Shown here: in pieces, positions 24,901 to 34,410 of the stretch
Position numbering within the stretch: the stretch's first letter is position 1
Layout of the letters: every line of letters starts with the position of its first letter
DNA from: Spongilla lacustris
Taxonomy: Eukaryota; Porifera; Demospongiae; Spongillida; Spongillidae
NCBI GenBank assembly: GCA_949361645.1
Contig: OX442416.1
Span: forward strand, 122,887 to 186,886
DNA: 64,000 bases
Reading direction: 5' to 3'
Notes under the pieces: generated by a model
Databases searched by the model: none
Told to the model about the DNA's origin: nothing
The model's input: the letters and a program-made list of their open reading frames with translations, nothing else
Program-made: the position numbers and the translations under genes

Positions 24901-26452
24901 ACATGTGCAACAATCCAGTACATCTCAATGTTGATGAAATACCGGACCAAGAAGCCAAGCAATTTGCTCAACAGGTAATCACTTGCAACTTCATTCTATC
25001 AGCTGCATGCTACTAGGAAACAAAATTGGCATACCACTATTTGATTATTCTTCTAATATTTTTTCATGGCTTAGCTAATTATAAAATTCGTTTTATCTTT
25101 GGCCTAAAACTTTGAAACCATACCCCAATTATAACAAATAAATCAAAGTAGAGGTATTTATGTACACTTGCATACATACTGGGGCACTGATGTTGTGATA
25201 ATTTGCTGTAATAGCAAGTAATACAATTGGGCTTTTCAAACCAAGAAAGAAATGATACAATTTTCTCACTCCTGTCATTGGCAGATCCAGAGTGCTACAA
25301 CAATCGAGGACATACGAACATATTCAGAAGCAACAGATTTACTACCACAAGTTGGGTACACAATACCCTTAGTCCATGTTTCCCAGAAGCGGAGCATCTG
25401 TAAATCCATCCATGAGTATTACTGTGTGAACAGGATAAAGCAGGAGTTGGACCAATTTAAGGAAGGTCTGAAATCATATGGGCTGTTGGAGGCTGTGCAA
25501 AAGCATCAGGAGCTCTTCAAGCCACTGTTTCAAGCAGATTCCAGAAGTGTTCTAACTGCTGGTAAACCTTGATGATAATAATTGCCATGGAAAGGGACTT
25601 AAATATTTTTTTTTAAATATGCTCAAATTGTTTGATAATTATTAGAGGTACCTAATTTCTCTTTTACATCGATTTGTGCTAAAAAAGGTATTGTCCAGCA
25701 AGTCGTTAATATTGTATTATCCCATATGAATAAAGTTAATTGTATAGTTGTGTTGTGGTTGAGGAGTGACTTACCAGTATACATGTACATGTGTATTGAC
25801 TGTAAAGTTTAGTCTTTTTTTTTTTTTTTCTACAGACAAGATCAAAAGCCTTTTCTTAAACATTGAATTTTCTCAAGCTGGGAGTGTTGAACGAGAAGCA
25901 GAGGAGTTAGTATATCTGATGTTCATCGATTTGTTGCATGACATTGAAGGTATGGCTAAATAGTACAGATTTTCTCATGTCATGAAATTATTTTACCTGA
26001 AGATATGTAAAAATGTGTGTGATAATCAAATATTACAATATTTCTTACAAGTTCACTGGAAATTAGTTTCTACATCCTCAAATTTCTATGAAGTATGCAT
26101 GCATACTCATTTGCACTTGTCTACTTTGTGGGGGGGGGGGGGGGGGAATGTTATAATATAGCGGCAATTTATATTGTACATTTGTTGGGATATTTTTTAC
26201 ACAGGTGGAAACGTGAATGGAGTCACACTTAAAGATGTGTTGTTCTTTTTTACCGGAACAGAAGACATACCGACTACAGGCTATGATGTGCCACCTTCAC
26301 TCGTATTCAACCACACGGACAACCCATTCCCAACTGCGTCCACTTGTGCAGTCCAACTTGTAATACCAACGGTAAACTGTGAAGATCAAGGTGCATTTTT
26401 GGAAAAAATGACCTATGCCCTCAAACATCATGGAGGATTTGGGAAGATATAA
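18938..26452 (+). CDS. G2E3-like HECT-type E3 ubiquitin ligase, 11 exons, apparent frameshift
   Basis: Proposed exons: 18938-19061, 23170-23687, 24104-24177, 24236-24275, 24320-24363, 24417-24567, 24619-24752, 24807-24974, 25285-25561, 25836-25949, 26205-26452. All introns are GT-AG and phases agree, giving about 630 residues. Domains: a Ser/Pro-rich start; a conserved region (residues ~85-210) with AGLGEK, GGFELLRC and FIRPIQ, typical of G2E3-like proteins; a UBZ4/Rad18-type zinc finger (C219, C222, H234, C238); and a C-terminal HECT-like domain (~285-630) with DAGGPKREFF, FEGPANM, FFFTGTEDIP and the catalytic-cysteine block PTASTCAVQLVIP (C596). The family transfers ubiquitin to substrates through that cysteine; substrates are unknown. 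In exon 7 the reading frame must change between FIGE and DAGGP (near 24634-24638), because the exon is one base (mod 3) short. It may be a recent pseudogene, an assembly indel, or an allele. Confidence 0.85.
19760..19930 (-). pseudogene. hAT transposase C-terminal remnant
   Basis: The minus strand reads RFPRISKLARKYLAIPASSA followed by PSERVFSRA and a short tail ending at a TAG at 19760. This matches the conserved hAT C-terminal (dimerisation) segment, whose hallmark is Y-L-A-I-P-A-x-S-A-P-S-E-R-V-F-S. About 57 codons survive. Upstream, the tryptophan that the family usually has just before this segment reads as a stop (TGA), and further upstream the sequence is interrupted by the nested element at 19987. 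It cannot encode an active transposase. Confidence 0.85.
19987..22067. mobile_element. DNA transposon nested in the hAT element
   Basis: Ends are CAGTGGCGGATCCAGG at 19987 and its reverse complement with one mismatch at 22052-22067. Both ends continue into G/C-homopolymer-rich stretches. AGTCC flanks both sides (19982-19986 and 22068-22072), a 5-bp duplication. The end sequence resembles hAT families, but 5 bp is short for hAT. Internal ORFs (20245-20472, 20720-21031, 21667-21900) show no transposase motif, so it appears non-autonomous. A short duplicated block lies at 20910-20980. Confidence 0.8.
22503..22960 (+). mobile_element. Solo or truncated terminus of the palindromic element family
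   Basis: Starts GGGACAGTGTACGCAAAAAT. It then follows the same order of blocks as the termini at 46332 and 56047: AATCGCCATATCTTCCGAA, CTCCGTGC, AATCAAATCGCTTCAAATTC, GGTTTGTAGGTA, CATCCGTTACGGAGAT, and GCGAATCGAGCGGGAAA. A short inverted copy (ATGCAGTTGAAC near 22811 against GTTCAACTGCAT near 22924) suggests two termini collapsed together. No tandem array is present. It lies in HECT intron 1. Confidence 0.7.
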
Positions 26453-27078
26453 CATTTCTAACACTCAAAAATTTACGCATTCAATTTGTATCAGTCATGT
26501 GGTGTGTACTGTACACCCTTCTGTTTTGTGGTTATTGCATTCAGAATTGATATATTTTACGACATACACCTAAAGTTTGATACTCAGAACTGCTGAGAGG
26601 TGATCATAGGAGGGTGCGATGATATCGTTAGGGAGGGGTGAGATTATCATCAAAATGGAAAAATCATATCCAGAAAGGTGTGCATTTGTCAGAGCTAGAC
26701 TTGTATTTGCCCTGGTTAGACTACAGTATCAAATTAGTGTCTAAGAGGATCTAGGGTAAAGTGGAGGAGTGGACTAGGCTTTGATGATGGGGTATCACTT
26801 ACTACAATTATGCTGTATGCCGCTTTATAGCATTTTATTAGCATTCTTTTTTGTGTTTTTCTTTGAATGTTATTCTTGTTTTGTTATGTATGTATATAAT
26901 CATTTCTAACTACATATACGTGTACATGTACGTACTAGGGCCCAAAGAAGTAAATCAGTATCAGTCAGTATCCATGTGTTGCTTTATTCTAGGTTTACTT
27001 AGATTATGGTGGGTTAAGTATAGGCCTGTAGCTTTTGTTTATCTCGTGGGCAAGATCATTTGTAGCCTATCGTGCTTG
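26453..27078. other. 3' flank of the HECT gene
   Basis: Probably includes the 3' untranslated region. No other gene is seen up to the Gypsy LTR. Confidence 0.4.
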
Positions 27079-27212
27079 TGTAGTGAGTACGAATCGAGTA
27101 ACAAATAGTTCAAACACGAGACTGCAAACACGCACACGAAAAAGGAACTAATTGCATCATGCTTCATCACGTGATACACATTTATTCTATATATTAAATT
27201 CGATGTACTACA
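27079..27212 (-). repeat. 3' LTR of the Gypsy element
   Basis: 134 bp with TGTAGT...ACTACA ends. It differs from the other LTR at one position (GAGACTGCAA against GAGACAGCAA). Confidence 0.95.
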
Positions 27213-27228
27213 TTGCTCTCCTCCTTGA
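27213..27228 (-). other. Polypurine tract of the Gypsy element
   Basis: On the minus strand AAGGAGGAGAGCAA lies directly before the 3' LTR, where plus-strand DNA synthesis is primed. Confidence 0.8.
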
Positions 27229-27262
27229 AAACTACGTCCCGTAGTTTATGGACTTTCAAACT

Positions 27263-30200
27263 TCAGTACCTAGCAGGTGGACGATGTTCACGTGCAGGAT
27301 ATCTTCGTTCCATTGCAGGTGGTGCAGGGACATCATCATCATAATCAGGGATATGAAGGTGTGTACCACAAGGTTCAACCTGAATGGGGTCTTTAGTCTT
27401 TGGTACCTGTGGTTCAGTGTTCTTAGAAGCAAAACGTGTATCAGGGTTACACTTCTTAAGACGGTCAAAGTGCACTACATAACGTTTTCTTCCATTCACG
27501 CTCTGAATTCTGTAGTTCACAGTTGACAAAACCTTTATCACCTTGTAAGGGCCAGACCAAGGATGGTGAAACTTTTTTGGCTTTCCTCGTGGAACTGCTG
27601 GAGAGTGCAGCCATACCAACTCACCAACTGCAAATGGTTTCCCATGTACCTTCTCGTCATAAAATTCTTTCTGCCTCTCATGCCTTACAGCAGTATTTTC
27701 CCTTGCCTTTGAAAATGCTTCACTTAGCCTGGATCGGAGCTCTGCAGCAAAAGTACTAGTGGACACATCTGCATTGTTACTGCTACCAAACATGATGTCT
27801 GCTGGTATCTTGGCTTCACGACCAAATGTCAAAAAAAATGGTGTATAACCTGTACTGGATTGCACACTGGTGTTATAGGCCATACATGCTGGTCTAATAC
27901 AATCTTCCCAATCAAAGTGGTGGTCCTTGATGGCAGTTGAAAGCATGTCCAAAAGTGTACGGTTGAAACGTTCAATGAGACCATCGCACTGTGGGTGATA
28001 AGCTGTAGTGTGGGACTTCTGAATCCTAAGTAGTCTGCAAATCTCAGCTATCAGCTCTGACTCAAATTGTTTGCCCTGGTCTGTGTGCAGCTGCTCAGGC
28101 AATGAAAAGCGAAAGAACCACTCATTTGTGAGTTTCCTTGCTACGGCCACTGCTTCTTGATTATGAATAGGATACGCTTCCATCCAACGGGTGAAGTAGT
28201 CACCGATAACCAACACATATTTATTCCCTGATTCACTTTCAGGTAGGGGTCCCAAAATATCCATGGCAATGATTTGCATTGGATAGCTAGCTGTGATTGT
28301 CTGTAGTGGAGCTCTTGCCTTTGGAGCTTTAGTCTTTCTTGTTGCACACACTGCACATGTTCGACACCAGTCTTGTACAGCATTCCACTGGCCAGGCCAA
28401 TAGAACCTCTCTCTTAACCGTGACATAGTCTTCTCTTCTCCAAGGTGTCCACTAGCAACCCCAGCATGCAACTCTTGAAGTAGGTCCTTCTTTAGAACAT
28501 TGGGAACAACAAGCTGAAGATGCTCTCCACTTTCCCTTGGATCCTTTGGGTCATGAAACCTTCGATACAGTTGGCTATCTTTTATTTTCAGCTGATCAAA
28601 CTGCTGAAAAAGTCTTCTGCTTTCAGGGCACATGGTTTTGATTTGTGCCGGTAGAGGCTTTTCATTTTTTTCCACAGCACGTAATACAGGCCCAATAATG
28701 TTGTCCTCTAGTTGCAATCTATGAATCTCTTCAGGGTTGTGACCACCAAGAGATCTCCTAATGTCCACTGCCAAAACATTTACTATGTCATCATTAGTGA
28801 AGTGTTCACTTCTTCCACACTGCACACAAGGGAGACGTGATAGTGCATCTGCATTTCCATGTCTTTTCCCACTTCGATGCTCAATAGTGAAGTTGTATTC
28901 CTGCAAACGCTCTAACCATCGTGCAAGTTGTCCCTCAGGGTTTTTGAAGTTTTGGAGCCATTTTAACGAACCATGATCAGTCCGTAGAGTGAAAGTGTTA
29001 CCCAGCAGGTATGGACGGAAGTGCTGAATAAACACAACAACAGCCAGCAGCTCTCGCCGCGTGACACAATACTGGCGTTCAGGTTTACTGAGCACTCTAC
29101 TAGCATAGGCTATGACACGTTCGGTACCATCCTGGACTTGAGACAGAACAGCCCCTATCCCAACATCACTGGCATCAGTGTCTAGCAAAAATGGCTTAGA
29201 GCAGTCAGGAAATGCAAGAATTGGTGTCGACACCAGTTTCTGTCTCAGATTCTCAAATGCACTTTGACATTCTGAAGTCCATCCAAAGGCTACATTTTTC
29301 TCCGTAAGGTGATGTAATGGCTTAGCAATGGATGCATAGTCACGGACGAAGCGCCGATAGTAGCTTGTGAGTCCCAAAAATCGCAGTAACTCCTGCCGGT
29401 TACTGGGAGTTGGCCACTTCGACACCTTCTCTGTTTTCTTTGGATCAGTATGCACCCCATCTGATGACACAATATGTCCCAAAAACTCTACTGTATGCTT
29501 GCATAATGCGCACTTAGAGGGCTTAAGCTTCAAGCCAGCCTTTCTCATCTGTTCAAATATGGCTCTCAAGTTCAAAAGATGGTCGTCAAAGCTTCTTCCA
29601 AGGACTATAACATCATCTATATAGACAAGGCAACTTGACCATTGCAACCCTGCAAGGACTGTGTCCATGAGGCGTTGAAATGTAGCAGGCGCATTGCACA
29701 GCCCAAATGGCATTACTTTGAATTCAAAAAGACCATCTGGGGTGCAAAATGCAGTCTTTTCTCGATCAGCTGGGCTCATCTCCACCTGCCAATAACCACT
29801 TAACATGTCTAGAGTACTGAAGAGTTTTGAGCCAGAGAGAGTGTCTAGAGCATCATCGATACGTGGTAATGGGTAGGCATCTTTCCGTGTCAGGGAGTTA
29901 ACTTTTCGATAGTCTACACAGAATCTTAGTGACCCGTCCTTTTTCCGCACTAAAACAACTGGTGAGGCCCAAGGACTATTCGTTGGATGGATGATATCAT
30001 TTTGCAACATATCACCCAGTATTGACTTCAGCTCCCCTCTAAGAGCTGGTGGCACACGACGAACTTGCTGCCTTACTGGTGGAGCACCTCCTGTGTCAAT
30101 TTGATGCTGAACCTTGTCTGTTCTACCGAAGTCATTCTTGTCCACAGCAAAGATGTCAGCATATTCAATAAGACATTCAAGCAATTTTTCTTTGTTTGCT

Positions 30201-31087
30201 TCACTTAGTGACTCACCAGTGTCCGCCACAAGTTGCTCCAATATCTTCAGGTGTGAAGCTGAGATGCTGCTCCTTGACAAAGGACTGGAAGATCTAACAT
30301 TGGCAACAGTTTCTGCTGGTAATAACGTAGCTACTTTCTTTCCCTTGTATAGAGTAATGGGTCCATCCGTACTATTCAATAAGCGTATTGGAATTTGTGT
30401 TGTTGGACCTTCCACTACAGAATGTGCGACCATGACAGCTTCATGCTCCCCTTCAGTCATCCACACACCAGACCCTAGAGGTTTTTCTAAGTTTGCCATT
30501 AGCTCCATTTCACTGAAACCAGGTATTTGGACAGTATCCTGTATGACAACCCTCACAGGAACCATGCCACCATGTGAGCCATAAAGTTCAACAGTTAAAC
30601 CCTGGTTAGCAAAGGAAATTGACCTGTCCTTGAGATCAATGTTGCACTCATTCCTCACAAGAAAGTCCAAGCCTAAGATAACCTCAAATGTCACACCACG
30701 AACAACCACAACCTGGGTAGAGAATATCTGATTCTTAATCTGAAGTGGAACTTGTGTTACACCACACACTGAAAGAGGAGTTCCTTCCACACCAATCAGA
30801 CGGTTCCCTGTCCACTCCTGTAAGAGAACACCAGGAGACTTCACTTCATTCCACATTTCCAATGACAGTAATGATACGGCTGAACCTGTATCCACCACAA
30901 GCTGGACTGGATGATTACCAATATGTCCACACACTTTATAAGCAGTAACAGGATTAACGGGAAAAATACTAATACTAGTAGCCTTGTCTGTTTCACCCTC
31001 ACACATCTGGCCAGGCATGCTGAGGGTGGTCATTTTCCCTGATCCCTTGCTCTGCATCCACGAGCTATGTGCCCCTCTCTGCCACAC
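27263..31087 (-). CDS. pol: Gypsy Pol polyprotein (protease, RT, RNase H, integrase)
   Basis: 1274 codons without interruption. Protease active site DTGS at residues 66-69. Reverse transcriptase about 370-540, with FSTLDMLSGYWQ and catalytic YIDD at 489-492. RNase H from about 636 (TDASDVGIGA). Integrase has an H/H-C/C zinc site (H874, H881, C908, C911) and the catalytic triad D943 (MDILGP), D1003 (TDQG) and E1039 (GLIERFN). A GPY/F-like module (SGPYKVI) and a basic tail follow. The frame is -1 relative to gag and overlaps it by 58 bases, so it is probably made by frameshifting at GGGAAAA; the first methionine need not be used. All catalytic residues are present, so it could be active. Confidence 0.96.
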   Translation of the reverse strand: MWQRGAHSSWMQSKGSGKMTTLSMPGQMCEGETDKATSISIFPVNPVTAYKVCGHIGNHPVQLVVDTGSAVSLLSLEMWNEVKSPGVLLQEWTGNRLIGVEGTPLSVCGVTQVPLQIKNQIFSTQVVVVRGVTFEVILGLDFLVRNECNIDLKDRSISFANQGLTVELYGSHGGMVPVRVVIQDTVQIPGFSEMELMANLEKPLGSGVWMTEGEHEAVMVAHSVVEGPTTQIPIRLLNSTDGPITLYKGKKVATLLPAETVANVRSSSPLSRSSISASHLKILEQLVADTGESLSEANKEKLLECLIEYADIFAVDKNDFGRTDKVQHQIDTGGAPPVRQQVRRVPPALRGELKSILGDMLQNDIIHPTNSPWASPVVLVRKKDGSLRFCVDYRKVNSLTRKDAYPLPRIDDALDTLSGSKLFSTLDMLSGYWQVEMSPADREKTAFCTPDGLFEFKVMPFGLCNAPATFQRLMDTVLAGLQWSSCLVYIDDVIVLGRSFDDHLLNLRAIFEQMRKAGLKLKPSKCALCKHTVEFLGHIVSSDGVHTDPKKTEKVSKWPTPSNRQELLRFLGLTSYYRRFVRDYASIAKPLHHLTEKNVAFGWTSECQSAFENLRQKLVSTPILAFPDCSKPFLLDTDASDVGIGAVLSQVQDGTERVIAYASRVLSKPERQYCVTRRELLAVVVFIQHFRPYLLGNTFTLRTDHGSLKWLQNFKNPEGQLARWLERLQEYNFTIEHRSGKRHGNADALSRLPCVQCGRSEHFTNDDIVNVLAVDIRRSLGGHNPEEIHRLQLEDNIIGPVLRAVEKNEKPLPAQIKTMCPESRRLFQQFDQLKIKDSQLYRRFHDPKDPRESGEHLQLVVPNVLKKDLLQELHAGVASGHLGEEKTMSRLRERFYWPGQWNAVQDWCRTCAVCATRKTKAPKARAPLQTITASYPMQIIAMDILGPLPESESGNKYVLVIGDYFTRWMEAYPIHNQEAVAVARKLTNEWFFRFSLPEQLHTDQGKQFESELIAEICRLLRIQKSHTTAYHPQCDGLIERFNRTLLDMLSTAIKDHHFDWEDCIRPACMAYNTSVQSSTGYTPFFLTFGREAKIPADIMFGSSNNADVSTSTFAAELRSRLSEAFSKARENTAVRHERQKEFYDEKVHGKPFAVGELVWLHSPAVPRGKPKKFHHPWSGPYKVIKVLSTVNYRIQSVNGRKRYVVHFDRLKKCNPDTRFASKNTEPQVPKTKDPIQVEPCGTHLHIPDYDDDVPAPPAMERRYPAREHRPPARY

Positions 31088-31815
31088 TTAAAACAGACAG
31101 GGATAGCAGTTGGTTGACGTCTTGGGTGGTTGAAGGTCTTTTCTGTATATGCATGTTGTTGTGAAGATGTGGATTGCTCTTTTGTTTCCAGCTTTTCTAA
31201 ACGCTCCATCATTGTTTGCATCATACTCATCAGTGCATCCTGCTTGGTCTGGACCGCTGCAACAATGTGTTCCTGCTGCAAATCCACTTGTCCGACTCGT
31301 CCCCCACCCACGATGAGGTATGACTCCATTTCGAGAGTAGTGGTAACGGCTTCATCAACGCTTTTTGGCCGCTTCTGACGCACACTGAATGCAACCTGTG
31401 GGTTGTCTATCTGTTCGAGATAGTGAGTCAGCACCAAGTGTTCTCTAGCAGCATCCTGAAGATTGGCAAATGCGCGCTCCGCCAGTGTCTTCAAGTCCTC
31501 GGCAAAAGAAGCCCAATCTTCGGCTTTACGTTTTTTCCGTGAATAGAACTCTGTTGAATACAAATCTCTCTTAGAGTCTGGTTCAAATCTTTCGTGCAGT
31601 GCTTTTGTGCACGCATCATAGGTGTCTGATGATCCGTTTGGAAGATTCTTGTAGGCTTTTTGTGCCCTACCTGTCATGCGAGCGCGCAACCACAGTAGTT
31701 TCTCTTCGTCTTTCCATTTGTTCACAGCTGCAAAACTTTCGAAATGGTCGAGCCAATCACTCCAGCTGCTTTCCCCTGAGAATGGTTCAGGTACAATAAG
31801 TGGCTTACTTGCCAT
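31030..31815 (-). CDS. gag: Gypsy Gag with CCHC zinc knuckle
   Basis: 261 residues, forming the retroelement capsid and nucleocapsid. The N-terminal part has the pattern of Gypsy gag proteins (WSDWLDHFE near residue 17, then W-x-R-A-R-M-T-G-R-A-x-x-A-Y). The zinc knuckle is C241-x2-C244-x4-H249-x4-C254. It starts 40 bases inside the 5' LTR and ends at TGA (31030-31032), immediately after the slippery heptamer. Confidence 0.93.
   Translation of the reverse strand: MASKPLIVPEPFSGESSWSDWLDHFESFAAVNKWKDEEKLLWLRARMTGRAQKAYKNLPNGSSDTYDACTKALHERFEPDSKRDLYSTEFYSRKKRKAEDWASFAEDLKTLAERAFANLQDAAREHLVLTHYLEQIDNPQVAFSVRQKRPKSVDEAVTTTLEMESYLIVGGGRVGQVDLQQEHIVAAVQTKQDALMSMMQTMMERLEKLETKEQSTSSQQHAYTEKTFNHPRRQPTAIPVCFKCGREGHIARGCRARDQGK
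31033..31039 (-). promoter_or_regulatory. -1 ribosomal frameshift heptamer between gag and pol
   Basis: On the minus strand G GGA AAA (X XXY YYZ in the gag frame) lies directly before the gag stop. Slipping back one base moves the ribosome exactly into the pol frame. Spacing and phase fit a canonical -1 site; a downstream stem or pseudoknot was not modelled. Confidence 0.75.
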
Positions 31816-31835
31816 TTCTAGCTCTCCTTAGAAGT

Positions 31836-31853
31836 ATCCTGCCGACTACGCCA
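31836..31853 (-). other. Primer-binding site, tRNA-Ser
   Basis: On the minus strand TGGCGTAGTCGGCAGGAT starts two bases after the 5' LTR. It is complementary to the 3' end of eukaryotic tRNA-Ser (...CCTGCCGACTACG plus CCA). Confidence 0.85.
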
Positions 31854-31855
31854 AT

Positions 31856-31989
31856 TGTAGTGAGTACGAATCGAGTAACAAATAGTTCAAACACGAGACA
31901 GCAAACACGCACACGAAAAAGGAACTAATTGCATCATGCTTCATCACGTGATACACATTTATTCTATATATTAAATTCGATGTACTACA
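31856..31989 (-). repeat. 5' LTR of the Gypsy element
   Basis: 134 bp, same ends as the 3' LTR. It should carry the promoter for the minus-strand transcript. Confidence 0.95.
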
Positions 31990-32431
31990 CTTGCAGCCTT
32001 TTCTCAACACTCTGAAGCCGTTGCACGTGCATACATGCTTGCGTTGTGCTGCTAATGCCACAAGGTATATCTCCCTTGTAACAAAGCTCAGGCCTTCTTT
32101 TACTATTACAGTTCAAATGCTGACAGAACGTGAGCATAAAAGTTATGTCACGCACACACAGCTACGATATATAAATAAAGCTGGTGGTTTCAGTTTGTAA
32201 AAAGGATTTAAGTCTGCTAGTTCTAGAAGGCACATACAACTCAGAAACCGTACTTAACTGCATGATTAGTGTTTTCTTGTAGATGATCATGCAGGAATTA
32301 GCACTCCATTTGGGATTCTGCCCGGCATCACTCAATGGTCCCAATGTCGTAATGAACCACATCCCTCTGGCCCAAGTTCACATGTGCCGACAGAAGTCAT
32401 GAGATCTAGCAATGGTTTCTTACATTTCAGC
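31990..32431. other. Intergenic, no supported gene
   Basis: Continues the pre-insertion sequence after the Gypsy target duplication. Small ORFs on both strands lack motifs. Confidence 0.4.
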
Positions 32432-32645
32432 TGAACTCCTGGCCACTGCCCCTGATCCTTTGCCCAAGGTGAGGCTTTTATCTGCCTCTAAAAGAATTTT
32501 ACCAGTTACATGCAGCCATGGGCCTTTCTATGGAAAGGTAACACTACCTGATGTAACTACAACCAGGCACCATCTGGATTCATTTTTAGAGGCAAATAAT
32601 AGCCTCGCCTTAGACACAGGATCAGGGGTAATGGCCAGGAGTTCA
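32432..32645. mobile_element. Small hairpin (MITE-like) element
   Basis: TGAACTCCTGGCCA... at 32432 is mirrored by ...TGGCCAGGAGTTCA ending at 32645. Arms of ~68 bp are imperfectly complementary (including TGAGGC and TGCCTCTAAAA), around a ~75-bp loop. No clear target duplication. It lies downstream of the p53-like gene. Confidence 0.7.
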
Positions 32646-33143
32646 CAATGATGTATTCATGTATGTTGGTCACAAAAAAATTATGATGTTAACAATCATG
32701 GCCTCGTGGGTAGCGCACAGGATGTGTAAAAGGGTATCAAGGACTGGTACCCCACAAATAATTAAGGATTGCATCATGAGAAGTCAGATAAGCTATTACT
32801 TGCAAGTTATCATGGCATACAAGTAAAGTACCATGCAAGGTATTTGCATGCGTGCACTGCATGAGTATTAAAAATGAAGTGCCTAATGTATAGAAGTATA
32901 AACTTGTTCCAGGATTTTGTGCATTTTCATCAGAGCATCTACCAGGGGTGGAGACACCTGCATGAGTGTAATATATTACTTAACTCGATATTGGTAAGTA
33001 TATATAACTTTAACTAACACAAAAGGTGATCCTCTTCTTTCCCGAATTCTCCATTTCAGAAGTGTTCTCCGGGTTGGCTTCTTTTGAGGCAATGGCATAT
33101 AAATTCAAGTATTTACGTATACATAAACAGGCATAACTATTAT
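32646..33143. other. 3' flank of the p53-like gene
   Basis: No gene seen. It probably contains 3' untranslated sequence of the minus-strand gene. Confidence 0.35.
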
Positions 33144-34410
33144 TCAAAACTTACTCCTCTTCGTTCCTAGACCTTGTTCATCATACGATTCCTCTGAATC
33201 AAGCGGAAACTCTTCTTTTGCTACAAGTATATACAAAGATGAAATACACAACATTCCATATATAACCCGACTTACCTTTTTTCTCTCTTACTCTGCGGTC
33301 CCTTCCCGGACTGGACCACACGCGCAGAAATGTCCAGCAGCTTCCGAGGGTTGTTCTAGTTTTTTTTCAACTGGTACTAAACCGCAACACTAGCAAACAT
33401 AACTTACCCTACTTCATTTTCTAAATTAAAAACTAATCGCAGGACGCTATCTTTCGTAACATCAGACGTATAACAGGGAAACTTCAATGTTACCTGTACC
33501 TCTGGTCTAAGAATGACTTACATTGGTGGAAGAGTCAGATGATTACCACCTTTTAAAATTATGATTAACCTTACTTGGCATTCCAACGGAGAGGTTTCCA
33601 AGTTGGTCTTGGTAGGGGATGCCGTGTATTGCCCTCACATATAGTGTGTTCATGCTGCATTGACCCACGCGAGCCGGGGCAAGGTGTTTCATACAACACT
33701 CGACCTTCGTCTTGTTGTAATTGTTCGTCGTAAAATAGCAACAGGCCTTCAATATTGCTTTTTCTTGCCGCTCAGCTTGAGTATCTGGTAACCCTAAACA
33801 AAGACATTCAAGGCCACGCAATGACTTACATATATACAAACTTGAATATATATATACCTAACAATCACTCACCATTGATAACAAAATGTATGTCTATGTC
33901 AGAATCAATTTGAACAAACAGGATGTTGCAGAGAGGAGAAAACTGAATGTACATATTATAGAGGATATACCTCGCGATTTAAATTTCATGCACATGTTTA
34001 CAGTGGGCTGGTTAGTATGTTTTGCCGTTTCTATGTAGCGGTCCAACTCAAGCTTAACATCAAGGGCGCGGGGTGTATCCTACGATTGCACGTGAAGTAA
34101 AAACACGTATACGCATGCACCATATTCCTTTACGCCGAATCGCCGCAAATTCATCTTAGTGACCTCGCCGAGGTCATGCAAGGGCTGGAACGCTGCGGTT
34201 TCCTAAATATTATTATGTACAATGGTAGTCACCGCTAAAATGATCAGCTACTTATGTGTACCTGTACTTGATGGTCTATTTCTAACGGCGGGATGAGCGA
34301 TTCCAAGTTTGCTATCTGTATTGGCTCTGAACCTTCAGCTGCATTGGGTTTCCTAACTTGTAGTACAAAAGAGTTCTCGCAACTTACATACCTGATTGAG
34401 AGAAGTCCAT
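33144..34410 (-). CDS. Divergent p53/p63/p73-family transcription factor, nine exons
   Basis: Proposed exons in transcript order: 34392-34410, 34262-34356, 34092-34202, 34002-34052, 33873-33942, 33575-33793, 33408-33516, 33276-33355, 33144-33220. Introns are GT-AG, phases all agree and the total is exactly 277 codons. Homology to the p53 DNA-binding domain: TAKHTN then FSPLCNILFVQI aligns with TAKS...YSxxLxKLYCQI; C149-x2-H152 matches the first zinc-ligand pair; LSVGMP aligns with the S-V-L-V-P block; C203 matches the third ligand; and LRVWSSPGRDRR (235-246) matches the last-strand signature, keeping the equivalents of human R273, R280 and R282. Oddities: the fourth zinc ligand is Asp (D207), the L3-loop MNRRP motif is replaced, and the protein ends about 25 acidic residues after the domain, with no tetramerisation or SAM domain. 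The N terminus (LESLIPPLEID) could be an acidic activation segment. The start codon and the ends of exons 2 and 3 are the least certain parts; further 3' exons are possible. Confidence 0.8.

Larger units (their letters stand above)
27079..31989 (-). mobile_element. Complete Ty3/Gypsy LTR retrotransposon
   Basis: 4.9 kb, transcribed on the minus strand. It has two 134-bp LTRs differing at one base, a CTTG target duplication (27075-27078 and 31990-31993), a primer-binding site, gag, gag-pol overlap, intact pol and a polypurine tract. The order PR-RT-RNase H-INT places it in Ty3/Gypsy (Metaviridae-like). No env is present. The near-identical LTRs and intact frames point to a recent insertion. 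It sits between the convergent 3' ends of the HECT and p53-like genes. Confidence 0.97.

Noticed and set aside
28141..30948. Plus- and minus-strand ORFs overlapping pol
   Set aside because: Shadows of the 1274-codon pol frame.
32695..32770. CCTCGTGGGTAGCGCAC, resembling a tRNA-derived SINE start
   Set aside because: No convincing B box follows and no poly-A or repeat tail is seen.
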